Shown one piece after another: positions 12,301 to 19,660 of a stretch of DNA of 23,021 bases. Position 1 is the stretch's first letter, and the number at the start of each line of letters is the position of its first letter. Below the pieces are notes generated by a model. It did not search any database and was not told where the DNA came from. It saw only the letters and a list, made by a program, of their open reading frames with translations. Made by a program: the position numbers and the translations under genes. Source of the DNA: Priapulus caudatus (lineage: Eukaryota; Priapulida; Priapulimorpha; Priapulimorphida; Priapulidae); the NCBI RefSeq assembly GCF_000485595.1, contig NW_014578058.1, positions 54,018-77,038 of the forward strand, written 5' to 3'.

Positions 12301-13665
12301 AATTAATAAAATTATTGAAAACGACAGTCGTTGCCCTTTAGGCCGTTTCACTGTGTAGTAAAAGGAAAGGAACTTTACTTTTCAAGTATGAACACATTTT
12401 AACTGATTTTATATTGGTTTCTGAAAAAATTAATTTTTTTAAAACTCCGTTTTTCCCCCGGCAACACCTGTTTTGGCACAAACCCTTAAAAACAGTAAAC
12501 AACAAGTACGACACNNNNNNNNNNCGGCGTCACGGGTACGTAGCAGGTAGGGGGCGCTGCTGCGGGCGGGCATGGAGGAAGTCCGCTCTCTCGCGAAGAA
12601 CGGCGTCACGGGTACGTAGCAGGTAGGGGGCGCGCCTGCGGGCGGGCATGGAGGAGGTCCCTCCCTCGCGAAGAACGACGTCACAGGTACATAGCAGGTA
12701 GGGGCGTGCTGCGGGCGGGCATGGAGGAGGTCCGCTCCCTCGCGCAGAACGGCGGTCACGGGTACGTAGCAGGTAGGGGCGCTGCTGCCGGGCGGGCATG
12801 GAGGAGGTCCGCTCCCTCGCGAAGAACGGCGTCACGGGTACGTAGCAGGTAGGGGCGCTGCTGCGGGCGGGCATGGAGGAGGTCCGCTCCCTCGCGAAGA
12901 ACGGCGTCACGGGTACGTAGCAGGTAGGGGGCGCTGCTGGGCAGGCATGGAGGAGGTCGCTCCTCGCGGAAGAACGGCGTCACGGGTACGTAGCAGGTAG
13001 GGGGCGCTGCTGCGGGCGGGCATGGAGGAGGTCCGCTCCCTCGCGAAGAACGGCGTCACGGGTACGTAGCCGGTAGGGAAGCACGAGGGAAAGCAGAGCG
13101 GGAACAGAGTGTGAAGAGGACGGAAGCACGAATGTTATTATGCTGAGTTTATGAGTGAGATTTCACAATAAATACGATACACTATAGAAGATTCCTGCGC
13201 GTAAGTTGTCGATGGAACTTGAGTGAGTTTCCGCAACACACGGTATGCGTAATATATAAGTGGGATAGGATAGCAACATACGGTTATACGGTCACCTATG
13301 TGATCTATTTCACGACATCCTCTATCTCTCAACTCTTTCTCTCTCTCCGATTTTATCGTTCGACACGCTAACGTGTCTCTCTCTCTCTCTCTTGCTCTAC
13401 AGATCAGCAGCTGCAGCAGGTGAAGCAGCAGCTGGCAGCTGCCGTGCTCATGGAGGAGGAGGATGCTAACGAGTACGCGATCTGCCTCGCGACACAGGCT
13501 CTTCACTCCGGCGACTTGATCAGCAGCAACGACGTCCTCGCTGCCATCGCCGCGGCAACCGCCGCCGACGTCGCCGCCGCCGCGAAACGCATCGTCACCG
13601 GAAAGCTGGCGATGTCTGCCGTGGGAGACCTCCGAAACACGCCCTACCTCGACGAGCTCGTCTAA
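226..13665 (+). CDS. UQCRC2: Cytochrome b-c1 complex subunit 2, mitochondrial (complex III core protein 2), six exons
   Basis: Core protein 2 is a matrix-side structural subunit of respiratory complex III (ubiquinol-cytochrome c reductase) in the inner mitochondrial membrane. The six exons 226-360, 972-1103, 2694-2894, 3856-4088, 4431-4825 and 13403-13665 join in phase (0,0,0,2,1) to 1359 nt, or 452 residues, close to the roughly 453 usual for animal UQCRC2. All five introns are GT-AG. The N-terminus is rich in Arg, Ala and Ser with almost no acid, as in a mitochondrial targeting peptide. An M16-like N-domain follows (about residues 40-190), then an M16_C-like domain (about 195-400). Family landmarks include AAYRDTLGRSLYSP, LVGLG-like VVGLGVSH, GGEIRE, LLGAGPTIKYG, NASYTDSGVFGFY and the C-terminal NTPYLDELV. 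The zinc motif HxxEH of active M16 peptidases is absent: the matching segment reads THALRNA. This separates core 2 from MPP-beta/core 1. The apparent 8.6 kb last intron is inflated by an assembly artefact. Confidence 0.95.
361..971 (+). other. UQCRC2 intron 1
   Basis: This is a 611-base GT-AG intron (GTCAGT ... TTTTACAG). It is AT-rich. I see no repeat, coding remnant or RNA gene in it. Confidence 0.85.
972..1103 (+). CDS. UQCRC2: UQCRC2 exon 2
   Basis: This exon encodes residues 46-89 in phase 0, after the acceptor TTTTACAG and before the donor GTAACA. It starts VVSVENFSPVSKVVVVYNAG and continues ARFESSQNLGVTH, the start of the M16 fold, where UQCRC2 proteins carry a G-S/A-R-(Y/F)-E motif. 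The position matching HxxEH in active peptidases reads THALRNA, so no zinc site is expected. Confidence 0.92.
1104..2693 (+). other. UQCRC2 intron 2
   Basis: This is a 1590-base GT-AG intron (GTAACA ... CTGCAG). It contains a possible Harbinger transposase N-terminal relic near 1559 and several TAATGTTA motifs (about 1677-1690 and 2170-2270). It also has two related stretches at about 2302-2340 and 2617-2650, both containing a TTTTAAGC(A/G)AGCA core followed by ACATCTG. The last suggests decayed repeat copies. No functional gene is visible. Confidence 0.7.
1559..1660 (+). pseudogene. Possible N-terminal relic of a Harbinger (HARBI1-like) transposase
   Basis: An ATG at 1559 opens a 24-codon stretch reading MIGPLSSSDEDDEVLLLALA followed by LKRK, then TGA (1631), then a Lys/Arg-rich continuation (KRKK). 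The order acidic cluster, Leu/Ala run, basic run resembles the N-terminus of many invertebrate HARBI1-type transposases. No downstream catalytic domain, terminal inverted repeats or target duplication were found, so this is at best a broken fragment. A chance low-complexity peptide remains possible. Confidence 0.3.
2694..2894 (+). CDS. UQCRC2: UQCRC2 exon 3
   Basis: This exon encodes residues 90-156 in phase 0. The acceptor is CTGCAG (ending 2693) and the donor GTGAGT (2895). It carries the family-typical block LSATGTREHLIYTLDVLR followed by VTAPVFNQWEL, matching the conserved T-A-T-R-E and T-A-P-x-F-x-x-W-E segments of UQCRC2. Reading frame and length fit between exons 2 and 4 with no gap. 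Confidence 0.93.
2895..3311 (+). repeat. About 47 bp tandem repeat split by a MITE insertion
   Basis: Related units read TGGCTTTTGCCGCGG...TCGAAATGTTATGAAGTTGAGTTA. One spans about 2901-2951, the next about 3235-3280, and a partial third 3281-3311. The first unit begins within the exon 3 donor context (GTGAGTTA). The MITE 2952-3234 sits exactly at the TTA between the first and second units. The array without the MITE would be about 2.7 copies. Confidence 0.7.
2952..3234. mobile_element. Foldback MITE 1 (TTA target duplication, Harbinger-like)
   Basis: This is a 283 bp element flanked by TTA at 2949-2951 and 3235-3237. The terminal inverted repeats start AGCTAGCAGCACACTTCACC. Over the outer 54 bases (2952-3005 against the complement of 3181-3234) they match at 52 positions. 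The interior is also largely self-complementary, centred on a perfect 18 bp palindrome at 3086-3103 (AATCAAACCGGTTTGATT). Nearly the whole element could therefore fold into one hairpin. There is no coding capacity. A TTA duplication is typical of PIF/Harbinger (TWA preference), so the assignment rests on target site and structure only. Confidence 0.8.
3856..4088 (+). CDS. UQCRC2: UQCRC2 exon 4
   Basis: This exon encodes residues 157-234 and ends in phase 2. The acceptor is TTATAG (ending 3855), which has a weak pyrimidine tract. The donor is GTACGG (4089). It contains METVHAAAYRDTLGRSLYSP and RLAVVGLGVSH. The latter is the conserved link between the N- and C-terminal M16 domains, read in UQCRC2 as an A-L/V-V/I-G-L-G-V-S-H block. 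Confidence 0.92.
4089..4430 (+). other. UQCRC2 intron 4
   Basis: This is a 342-base GT-AG intron (GTACGG ... TTACTAG). It is very AT-rich in the middle (about 4170-4350). ATCGAT motifs recur near its start and end. No element was recognised. Confidence 0.85.
4431..4825 (+). CDS. UQCRC2: UQCRC2 exon 5 (its 3' end is the founder of the 76 bp minisatellite)
   Basis: This exon encodes residues 234-366. The acceptor is TTACTAG (ending 4430). The donor GTACGT at 4826 leaves phase 1, which matches the exon 6 phase and rebuilds a GAT codon. It carries GGEIRE, AHAAVVAEGA, LLGAGPTIKYG and NASYTDSGVFGFYVVGQ, all recognisable M16_C landmarks of core 2. It is strikingly GC-rich. The final 58 bases (4768-4825) plus the first 18 intron bases are the unit amplified in the following array. 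Reading past this donor gives an immediate in-frame TAG at 4831. Confidence 0.92.
4768..7944 (+). repeat. 76 bp exon-intron-junction minisatellite, first block
   Basis: Each unit is the last 58 bases of exon 5 plus the first 18 bases of intron 5, including the donor GTACGT. CATGGAGG landmarks at 4785, 4861, 4937, 5013 and 5089 are exactly 76 bases apart. From about 5150 units vary between roughly 72 and 80. From about 6300 to 7883 they stretch to about 85-120 by inserted bases and homopolymer lengthening. I count roughly 33 recognisable units. A unit is 76 bp, not a multiple of three, and contains an in-frame TAG after the donor. The array therefore cannot extend the coding region. The degraded right part is probably sequencing error, so the true copy number is unknown. 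Confidence 0.9.
6025..6240. other. C/A-rich low-complexity interruption inside the minisatellite
   Basis: This roughly 215-base stretch is rich in ACC, CCC and CAACA runs and does not fit the 76 bp unit, although fragments (AGGGGGCCGCTAGC near 6079-6092) echo it. It separates the moderately noisy units from the heavily noisy ones. It is most likely low-quality read sequence. A real inserted satellite is the alternative. Confidence 0.4.
7945..12514 (+). other. Garbled second copy of 13070-16126 (probable uncorrected long-read gap fill)
   Basis: The same landmarks occur in the same order and orientation as in the clean region, but with many extra bases and lengthened homopolymers. Matches include 8187 with 13228 (GAGTTTCCGCA), the CT tract and acceptor at 8390-8424 with 13370-13402, and 10505 with 14731 (CACACATAT, then AAACACGT). 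Others are 10911 with 15027 (AGACGTCCCAAG), 11274 with 15286 (GACAAACACATG) and 12387 with 16037 (AAGTATGAACACATTTTA). The last is GTACGACAC just before the N run and at 16118-16126. The copy is 4570 bases against 3057, about 1.5 times longer. Insertion-dominated error throughout points to raw long-read sequence. An old genomic duplication would show mainly substitutions. Confidence 0.88.
8425..8810 (+). pseudogene. Garbled copy of UQCRC2 exon 6 (artefact)
   Basis: It follows a CT-rich tract and a TTCTACAG acceptor like the real exon. Recognisable anchors include CACTCCGGCGACTTTGATG, GCAACGACGTCACC, CCATCGCCGCGGCA, CCGAACACGCCC and a final GTCTTAAT, in the order of exon 6. Frameshifting insertions occur throughout. 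Read with its surroundings, it is a mis-sequenced duplicate of 13403-13665. It should not be counted as a paralogue, an alternative last exon or a gene loss. Confidence 0.85.
12515..12524. other. Assembly gap (10 N)
   Basis: Ten N bases join the garbled copy, which ends in sequence matching 16118-16126, to clean minisatellite that belongs upstream of 13078. The order across the gap is therefore impossible without a duplication. This marks a failed gap closure. Confidence 0.95.
12525..13078 (+). repeat. 76 bp exon-intron-junction minisatellite, second (clean) block
   Basis: CATGGAGG landmarks lie at 12571, 12647, 12720, 12797, 12872, 12946 and 13021, spaced 73-77 bases, with a partial unit at the start. 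Eight copies of the donor-type CACGGGTACGTAG or close variants are present. The last unit ends at about 13070-13078 and gives way to single-copy intron. This is probably the true right end of the array begun at 4768. Confidence 0.9.
13079..13402 (+). other. Unique 3' part of UQCRC2 intron 5
   Basis: This is single-copy intron sequence between the minisatellite and exon 6. It ends in a long CT-rich stretch (about 13318-13400) followed by the acceptor AG at 13401-13402. The strong pyrimidine tract should make it an efficient 3' splice site. Its distorted copy lies at about 7945-8424. Confidence 0.85.
13403..13665 (+). CDS. UQCRC2: UQCRC2 exon 6 (terminal coding exon)
   Basis: This exon encodes residues 366-452 and the stop TAA at 13663-13665. 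It follows a long CT-rich tract and the acceptor CTCTACAG. The peptide runs QQLQQVKQQLAAAVLMEEED, then ATQALHSGD, then the C-terminal strand ending GDLRNTPYLDELV. This ending is the typical C-terminus of animal UQCRC2. A garbled second copy lies at about 8425-8810 and is treated as an assembly artefact. Confidence 0.94.
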
Positions 13666-13965
13666 TTAATATGCTAATTATGTCGAGCGGTTAACGAGGT
13701 GGCGTCGTTGTTATTGTAACTGTAATTATTGGTTAGGTAATCGGTTGAGGGAGACTATCTCCTGCCAACCTCCGCCGGCCGTATAGGTGGCGCTGACGTG
13801 CCTAGAGCTTCGTCGAAGTTTAGCGGGTTTGTCCATCGATTAGCAAATAGCGTAACGTGCAGCTGGCAGCGTGCGCGTCGTCGAGGTACACTTTACCGGC
13901 AGAGGAATTTTGCGACAATTCTGGTGTTCAATGTAAGGCCATCGGTCAGTTTTGTTGTCAATAAA
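13666..13965 (+). other. UQCRC2: UQCRC2 3' UTR with polyadenylation signal
   Basis: This is AT-rich sequence after the stop codon. A canonical AATAAA lies at 13960-13965, about 295 bases past the stop, so cleavage is expected roughly 10-30 bases later. The true end is not visible from sequence alone. A distorted copy of the region appears near 8810-9270. Confidence 0.6.
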
Positions 13966-14552
13966 ATTAAATTAATGTGTTCAAAAGCTAATCGTTTCTT
14001 TTTTTGTTTCGTTGGTCTGGTCTTGCTCTTGTTTTGTTTTAAAAATAAGCATTTCGTAATAAAAATAGGAATAGTATGCATAAAATTAAAATTTATTGAT
14101 GTGGTATTGGCGTAACAAACATTTATAAAGTAAGTCTTAATTTACATATATATGAAGTTGCCATAGTTCATAAATAATGTACGTAGGCTACAACAGCTTT
14201 CTATAAACTTCCATCACCAGTGGTGCTAAAAACTCGATAAAAATTAAATCGACCAACAACGTGTTACGTGAGTTTGTCACAATTTATATACTAATGTTTA
14301 ATCACATTCACATCTGTTAATTGTTTTTGTTTGTGCATTTTTTGTTGCAGTTTTTTGTTCTGCCTTTATTGATATTAAATGTATAAAACTAGCAGTGATG
14401 GATAGGATATATATACGAAGAAATATATATATGTGTGTGTGTGTGATATTTCGTTGAAGTGATGAGAGCTTGTTATAATGATATCGATTCTTTTTTCACC
14501 GTCAGACACGCACACTGGCTTAGTGGACTCTAGCTATTGTCTATATCATAAT

Positions 14553-14660
14553 ACGTGTGTGCGTGCGTGTGTGCGTGTGCGCGCGCGTGCGTGCGTGCGT
14601 GCGTGAGTGGCACTGCGTGCGTAAGTGCGTGCGTGCGTGCGTGCGTGTGTGTCTGTGTGT
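14553..14660 (+). repeat. GTGC/GT microsatellite
   Basis: This is an alternating purine-pyrimidine tract of GTGC, GTGT and GCGC units with a few interruptions (GTGAGTGGCACTGC, GTAA). It is preceded by a shorter GT run at about 14431-14444. Open frames across it on both strands are repeat artefacts. Confidence 0.9.
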
Positions 14661-15702
14661 ATAATCAGTCTGCAGTCAGTGTACACACAAAACACGACTT
14701 TATTAGCATAAGTGCATGCATGTGCTGCATAAGTGTAAGGCCACACATATATAAACACGTGCCTATGTCTTCATATAGTTCTGCTTCTGCACGTGATTAT
14801 CAACTCACGATGCCCATATAAGGTTGTGTTTTTGTCAAATTAACCACCTATCATTCTATTTATAATGTCCACACGCAAACACGAGAAATGTAATTATGAT
14901 GGTTTAATAATAATTTCAGATACCTTTATACGGAGGATGTCATGAGTTTTAAGAGATAAATGGTATACCCCATGAATCTCCATGTGCTTCTCTTCATAAT
15001 AACGCATCGTGAGCACACGAAGCAAAACAAAATCAGACGTCCCAAGTGTCCCGGTCTCACCGGGATCGTCCCGGTGCGACATGCTGTTACCGGTGACCGT
15101 CACGAGTCCAGAAAGTCCCAGTCGTAACATTTATCAGCCATGTTTTAAAATTTACATCAGTAAATTACTAAATTTGCCGTGGTTGTTGACGTACTTTGAT
15201 TCCAGCGAACAATAAAAGACCACAAGTGTCTACTTTATGTTTATTTTACATGTATACTTTATTTAAAAAAATAGTGGTGCGCCGCGACAAACACATGTCG
15301 CAGCCCGCCACAACGTTTTTCCTGTTTTTGCGCACCGCGAAAAAACGGCGATGGACCATTATCAAGTGATCCCTTTCTTGGATTTTTCCAACTTGGGACC
15401 TCTGCAAAATTATCCAGTCAATAGAAGTGGTCGACACCTCAGCTTGACGCTCGCAAACGTGAAAAAAATGTTGATCTTTCCTCATCTCAATTTCTGAAGG
15501 TAGTGTGTTAAATACAACACGACGCACATGTGCTGTTGTTACGTTCGTTACTATATATAATATATCATTATAGCAAACACCTACAATTTAGGGGCATATA
15601 ATTGTCATTCAAAAATTCAGTTCAAAAATAAGAAATATAAATCACCCGTAATACCGCCTGACTTCAAACCACCAACCCTCAGTATTATTTTCTGCTTGGA
15701 TT

Positions 15703-15779
15703 GTGTGTGTGCGTGCGTGCATGCGTGCGTGCGTGCGCGCGTGTGTGTGTGTATGCCTATGTATATGTGTGTGTGTCTG
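15703..15779 (+). repeat. GTGC/GT microsatellite
   Basis: This is a second alternating tract with GTGC, ATGC, GCGC and GT units, then GTGTATG variants. It is the same kind of repeat as at 14553 but in different flanking sequence. A scrambled version lies at about 11909-12020. Confidence 0.9.
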
Positions 15780-16772
15780 TTAATTTGACTAATTTTACTC
15801 GTTCCTACGTACAAGAATACTTCAAACATTTAGATTATTGTTTTTTGCGTCACGACAATTAAAATATACTTAATATTATTATAATTTATACAATTATAAT
15901 TCATGCATCTTCATGTGAACACTATAACGCTATCTCAAGGAGTTGCAGAGAGATTATTTAATTGGGTCAATATAAATTATTGAAAACGACAGTACGTTGC
16001 TAGCGTTACTGTTAGTAAGGAAGGACTTAACTTCAAGTATGAACACATTTTACTAATATATTTGATTAATTTTACTCGTTTCCACACCTGTTTGGCAAAA
16101 CCTTAAACAGTACAACAGTACGACACTTCAATTATCGTTTCTTGTGTAACGACGCATAGAATTTAAACATCTGCGAAACCATATCTGCCCGCATGTGTGA
16201 GCGTGCCTGTGTGGAACGCAGTAACTGGACTACCACGGTCAAAATACACATTTTCAGAAATTTGTCAACTTATAACGTTGTCGTTTTTACACCGAGAACG
16301 TGCAGGTGCTTTATTGTAATTGAAATATTAGGTTTCAAGGTGCCGGAAATGTGAATAGGTGTTTTAACGCTGTGATGAAAACCACACTTGTGAACGAATA
16401 GGCCTTTTTAAGTGCGCATATGGCGCGCGTTCGTTTCTTGATACTTGTAACATTTTCAACGCGCTACCCCCAGCCCGTTAGATAATTGTAATAGGTTGGC
16501 CGCTCATATCTATTCTAGCGAGTCAAATCATGCGCACGCAGTAAAAAGCAGCACGTGTATGGTTTGGTCGTATATGACGATCATGTGTATGACATCGTAC
16601 TCGGAAATAATTATTATTACTGCGGTAATGCGTTATCAGAAAAATGACTAATTACATATTACAGTTCTGTCCCTACAATTACTATTTTATTATTTGAAAA
16701 AAGAAATATTTGCTTTATAATTAAATGGAATATGATTGGAAGCTGAGGGAAATATCTAAAACGTAAATATTT

Positions 16773-16792
16773 TGATATCATGCATGATATCA
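16773..16792. repeat. 20 bp perfect palindrome
   Basis: TGATATCATGCATGATATCA reads the same on both strands and stands alone in AT-rich spacer, about 120 bases left of the pogo-type element. It contains an ATGCAT core. It may be chance, a protein dimer site or the footprint of an excised element. Confidence 0.6.
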
Positions 16793-17279
16793 CCTACAAG
16801 GCAACAACAGCCACTAGGCTTCTCTTGTAAAATTCAGTTGATCTAGTCATACACATGTTCAGGCCCAGCTCTAGTACTAAATCCCTTGTTTCCGCAGGCA
16901 CAATCAATGTAGGGGACCATGGGGCAAAACGGGGTCATGGGGCAAAACGAGGTTTTGCTATATTTTTTATTCTACAGTACTGCCATCTTTTATACATACT
17001 CTGGACTATTCATTACGTCAGAGAAACCTCGTGTAGCATGTGTTGTAAAGAAGAAGACATTTCAGGTAAATATGGTTCAAAACTATCGATTTTTCAACAT
17101 TTTTTTAAAATATAAGGGTTGTCTATGATATGCTGCTATTTGTCCAAGAACAATGGCATCCAAATAAATAGTTTCTGGTTTTGAACTATAGGTAGACTTG
17201 GCATGATTAAGGGTAATTAACTTTTGACATTGAATAAGCCTTGCGAAATTTGTCGGCCATTTTCCTGACTGGAATGAAT

Positions 17280-17313
17280 GGGGCAAAATGGGGTGGATGT
17301 CCCCATTTTGCCC
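17280..17313. repeat. Subterminal hairpin repeating the transposon end motif (left)
   Basis: GGGGCAAAATGGGG (17280-17293), a 7-base loop and CCCCATTTTGCCC (17301-17313) form a stem of 13 pairs. It is the same motif as the terminal repeats with one base changed (AAAAT for AAAAC). The part 17295-17313 is repeated as a perfect inverted copy at 19390-19408. Confidence 0.85.
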
Positions 17314-17391
17314 TATTATCATTCTGTTGGAAAGTAAATAAGATATATGTTGGCATTCCCTAATTTTGACTTTCCTTTTTTTTTAAATAGC

Positions 17392-19284
17392 ATGGTTCAA
17401 AAGTACAAACGTAAGACTGACCGACAAAGTTGGTCGGAGGAATCTATGGGACAGGCAATTGAAGATGTGGTGTATATGGTGTAATGGGATACAGGAAAGC
17501 CTCAGCCCAGTACAATGTGCCACAGACTACACTTGAAAGACGGGTTATGAAATACCGTGAAGACCCAGATGTAGCCACAGCTACCCAAAAATGTCTGGGG
17601 AAATACAAACCAATCTTCACCACAGAACAAGAAGATGAGCTGGTTTAGTACCTCAAGCTGATGGAGGCAAAACTATTTGGATTTAGAACCAAAGAATTAC
17701 GAATGCTGGCATTTCAACTGGCTGAACGAAACAAGATACCACATCCATTTAACAGAAAATATGAGATGGCTTGTGTAGATTGGCTAGAAGGCTTCATGAA
17801 GAGACATGCAGACCTATCACTGCGTAAAACAGAACCTACTTCAGCTGTCAGAGCGATGGGCTTCAACAAAGTTGCAGTCTCTATGTTTTTTTGACTTGCT
17901 AGAGCGACTTGTTGATGAATACAAACTGACACCAAATCAGATTTTTAACTGTGACGAAACAGGGGTAATAACTGTGTCGAAAAGTCATCAGAAACTCATT
18001 GCATTGAAGGGACGCCGCTAAGTGGGAACGCTTACGTCAGCAGAGAGGGGCCAACTGGTTACAATAGAGATTTGTTTTTGTGCAGATGGTTCATATATGC
18101 CACCGATGCCTAATCTTCCATCGGAAGGGTATGAAGCCAGAGCTGTTGGATGGGGCTCCACCCGGTGCATAGGCCGAATGTCATCCGAGTGGGTGGATGC
18201 AGTCAGATATCTTCATGGCATGGTTCAAGCAATTCATTACATTTTCCCGTGCAAGCAAAGAGTCACCAGTGTTGTTACTTCTGGATGGACATGCCACACA
18301 CACCAAAAACATGGACCTAATTGACCTTGCTCGTGAAAATGGTCTAATTTTGCTGTGCTTTCCACCACACTGAACACATCGTATGCAGCCACTAGACGTA
18401 AGTTTCATGAAACCTCTCAGTACATACTACAATGATGAGATGAAATCTTGGCTTCGCACACATCAAGGGCGTGTTGTTACACAATACCAGATTGCAAGCT
18501 TGTTTGGTAAAGCGTTTATACAAGCAGCATCTATGGACACTGCCATCAATGGGTTTCGCAAAACTGGAATCTGGCCAGTTCAACGTAATGTCTTCAAAGA
18601 GGTGGATTTTTTGGCAGCTGAAACAACAGATATCGAGATTCCTGTCATACAAGCAGAGCACCAGGATGCCCCTCAATTTCAAGCAGGGACAAATGATGTT
18701 CCTGAATTGCAACCAGATGACCTTTCTGAAGTGCAGCCACAGCCATTGTTTTCGACTCCATATAAAATACCTGAACCCCAACCCGGTTGTTCATCATGGG
18801 CTGATATCTCGGTAATTTCACCTGACATCCAATTCAGCAGCAGTCAGACAAACAAGCATAAATCTGCTTTTAACACATTTGTGGAGGCAATTGTTCCAGT
18901 ACCAAATGTGACTGCCAAGAAACCTAGAGTGAGTAACGTTAGACGTGGAAAAACTGTTATTCTCACAGAGTCGCCATACAAACAATAGCTTCACCAACAA
19001 CAGCTGACAAAAAAACCAAAAGGAGTCTGAGCTTAGAGGGGAAGGATGCTCCGCAGAGGAAACATGTCAGGAAAGGGGCTAAACGAACAGCATCGGATAA
19101 AGCTTTGAAAAAATCCTACAAAGACGATGAAGATGACACAGAATGTCTCTACTGTAGTGATTTGTATTCACTTTCCACTGAAGGATGGATAGCATGTGAA
19201 GAATGTCAGAGATGGGCACATTGCTCCTGTGCAGGGGTTGAGGATTATGAAGTCAACTATGTGTGTGACATTTGCAAAGAGTGA
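17392..19284 (+). pseudogene. pogo/Tigger-like transposase with C-terminal PHD-like finger, multiply disrupted
   Basis: The predicted start is the ATG at 17392, just after a TTTTTAAATAG that resembles a 3' splice site. Domain order: an N-terminal pipsqueak/CENP-B-type helix-turn-helix region (about 17392-17830, with TTLERRVMKYRED and KELRMLAFQLAERN), then a DDE_1 core, then a Pro/Gln-rich linker, then a Cys4-His-Cys3-like finger. Catalytic Asp codons are visible in NCDETG (17953), LLDGHATHT (18284) and QPLD (18395). Nonsense codons lie at 17646, 18019 and 18371, and a further TAG ends the frame at 18986. Frame changes lie near 17480, 17890 (T-run), 18095-18112, 18165, 18200 and 18985. It closely resembles jerky/Tigger-derived proteins. 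No intact product is expected. Confidence 0.88.
19141..19284 (+). other. PHD-like zinc finger at the transposase C-terminus
   Basis: This is an open segment reading ECLYCSDLYSLSTEGWIACE, then a Cys-Gln-Arg-Trp-Ala-His-Cys block, then CDICKE and stop TGA (19282-19284). Spacing C-x2-C ... W-x2-C-x2-C-x4-H-x2-C ... C-x2-C fits a PHD/zf fold. Such fingers occur at the C-terminus of some pogo/Tigger-like transposases and may bind chromatin. It lies in a different frame from the DDE core because of a frameshift near 18985. Confidence 0.75.
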
Positions 19285-19369
19285 TGTAATATAAAGCTGC
19301 TGACTTCTGAGCTGAGATCTCACTATATATCTAATTTCTACAACATTTTCCCATGTTTTATCATATAAT

Positions 19370-19408
19370 CCCATTTTGCCCCGAGTATGGGGCAAAATGG
19401 GGACATCC
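19370..19408. repeat. Subterminal hairpin repeating the transposon end motif (right)
   Basis: CCCATTTTGCCCC (19370-19382), a 6-base loop and GGGGCAAAATGGG (19389-19401) form a 13-pair stem. Together with 17280-17313 it frames the transposase gene on both sides. It lies just after the transposase stop codon. Confidence 0.85.
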
Positions 19409-19504
19409 TGTACTTTTGTTTATTGTTAAATTTTTAAGTAACAACTTGGAAGAAATTCCCCCAAAAAATTAATTTGTAAAATGTTATTATAAGTTTATAT
19501 TTTT

Positions 19505-19510
19505 AATAAA
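19505..19510 (+). terminator. Polyadenylation signal of the transposase unit
   Basis: An AATAAA lies about 220 bases after the transposase stop and 78 bases before the right end of the element. That is the expected place for the transposase mRNA 3' end. Confidence 0.5.
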
Positions 19511-19660
19511 GTTCCAAGTTTGTAAGAACTCACCTCTTCGTGTAATAACTCTCTAAAATTAGCGTCCCCGTTTTGCCCCATGTTCCCCTATATTCTAGCG
19601 TTTTCTATCGCAGCAGTTATAGAAAACAATTAATTTCTTTATTTTGTTCTGTCAATTTTA

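Larger units (their letters stand above)
13966..16909. other. Intergenic spacer with no recognised gene
   Basis: This is AT-rich DNA between UQCRC2 and the pogo-type transposon. It holds two GTGC/GT microsatellites and a 20 bp perfect palindrome (listed separately). I found no credible open reading frame or RNA gene on either strand. The part up to 16126 is also present in garbled form left of the N gap. Confidence 0.6.
16912..19588 (+). mobile_element. pogo/Tigger-type DNA transposon, complete ends, inactive
   Basis: This is a 2677 bp element of the Tc1/mariner superfamily. It is flanked by TA at 16910-16911 and 19589-19590, the expected target duplication. The 23 bp inverted ends 16912-16934 and 19566-19588 match at 22 positions and share the core CATGGGGCAAAACGGGG. 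Related GGGGCAAAAT/CGGGG motifs recur just inside both ends. An AATAAA at 19505-19510 follows the transposase region. The transposase is broken in several places, so this copy cannot be autonomous. Intact ends could still be mobilised in trans. Confidence 0.9.

Noticed and set aside
12414-12626. Open frame spanning the N run
   Set aside because: It joins unrelated sequence through undefined bases and continues into the minisatellite.
4768-13078. Regularly spaced repeats as a CRISPR array
   Set aside because: Units are head-to-tail with no unique spacers, derive from an exon end, and the DNA is from a spliced animal gene.
14546-14821. Open frames of 70 and 88 residues over the GTGC tract
   Set aside because: The peptides are simple Cys/Val/Arg or Ala/Arg/Thr/His repeats created by the microsatellite.
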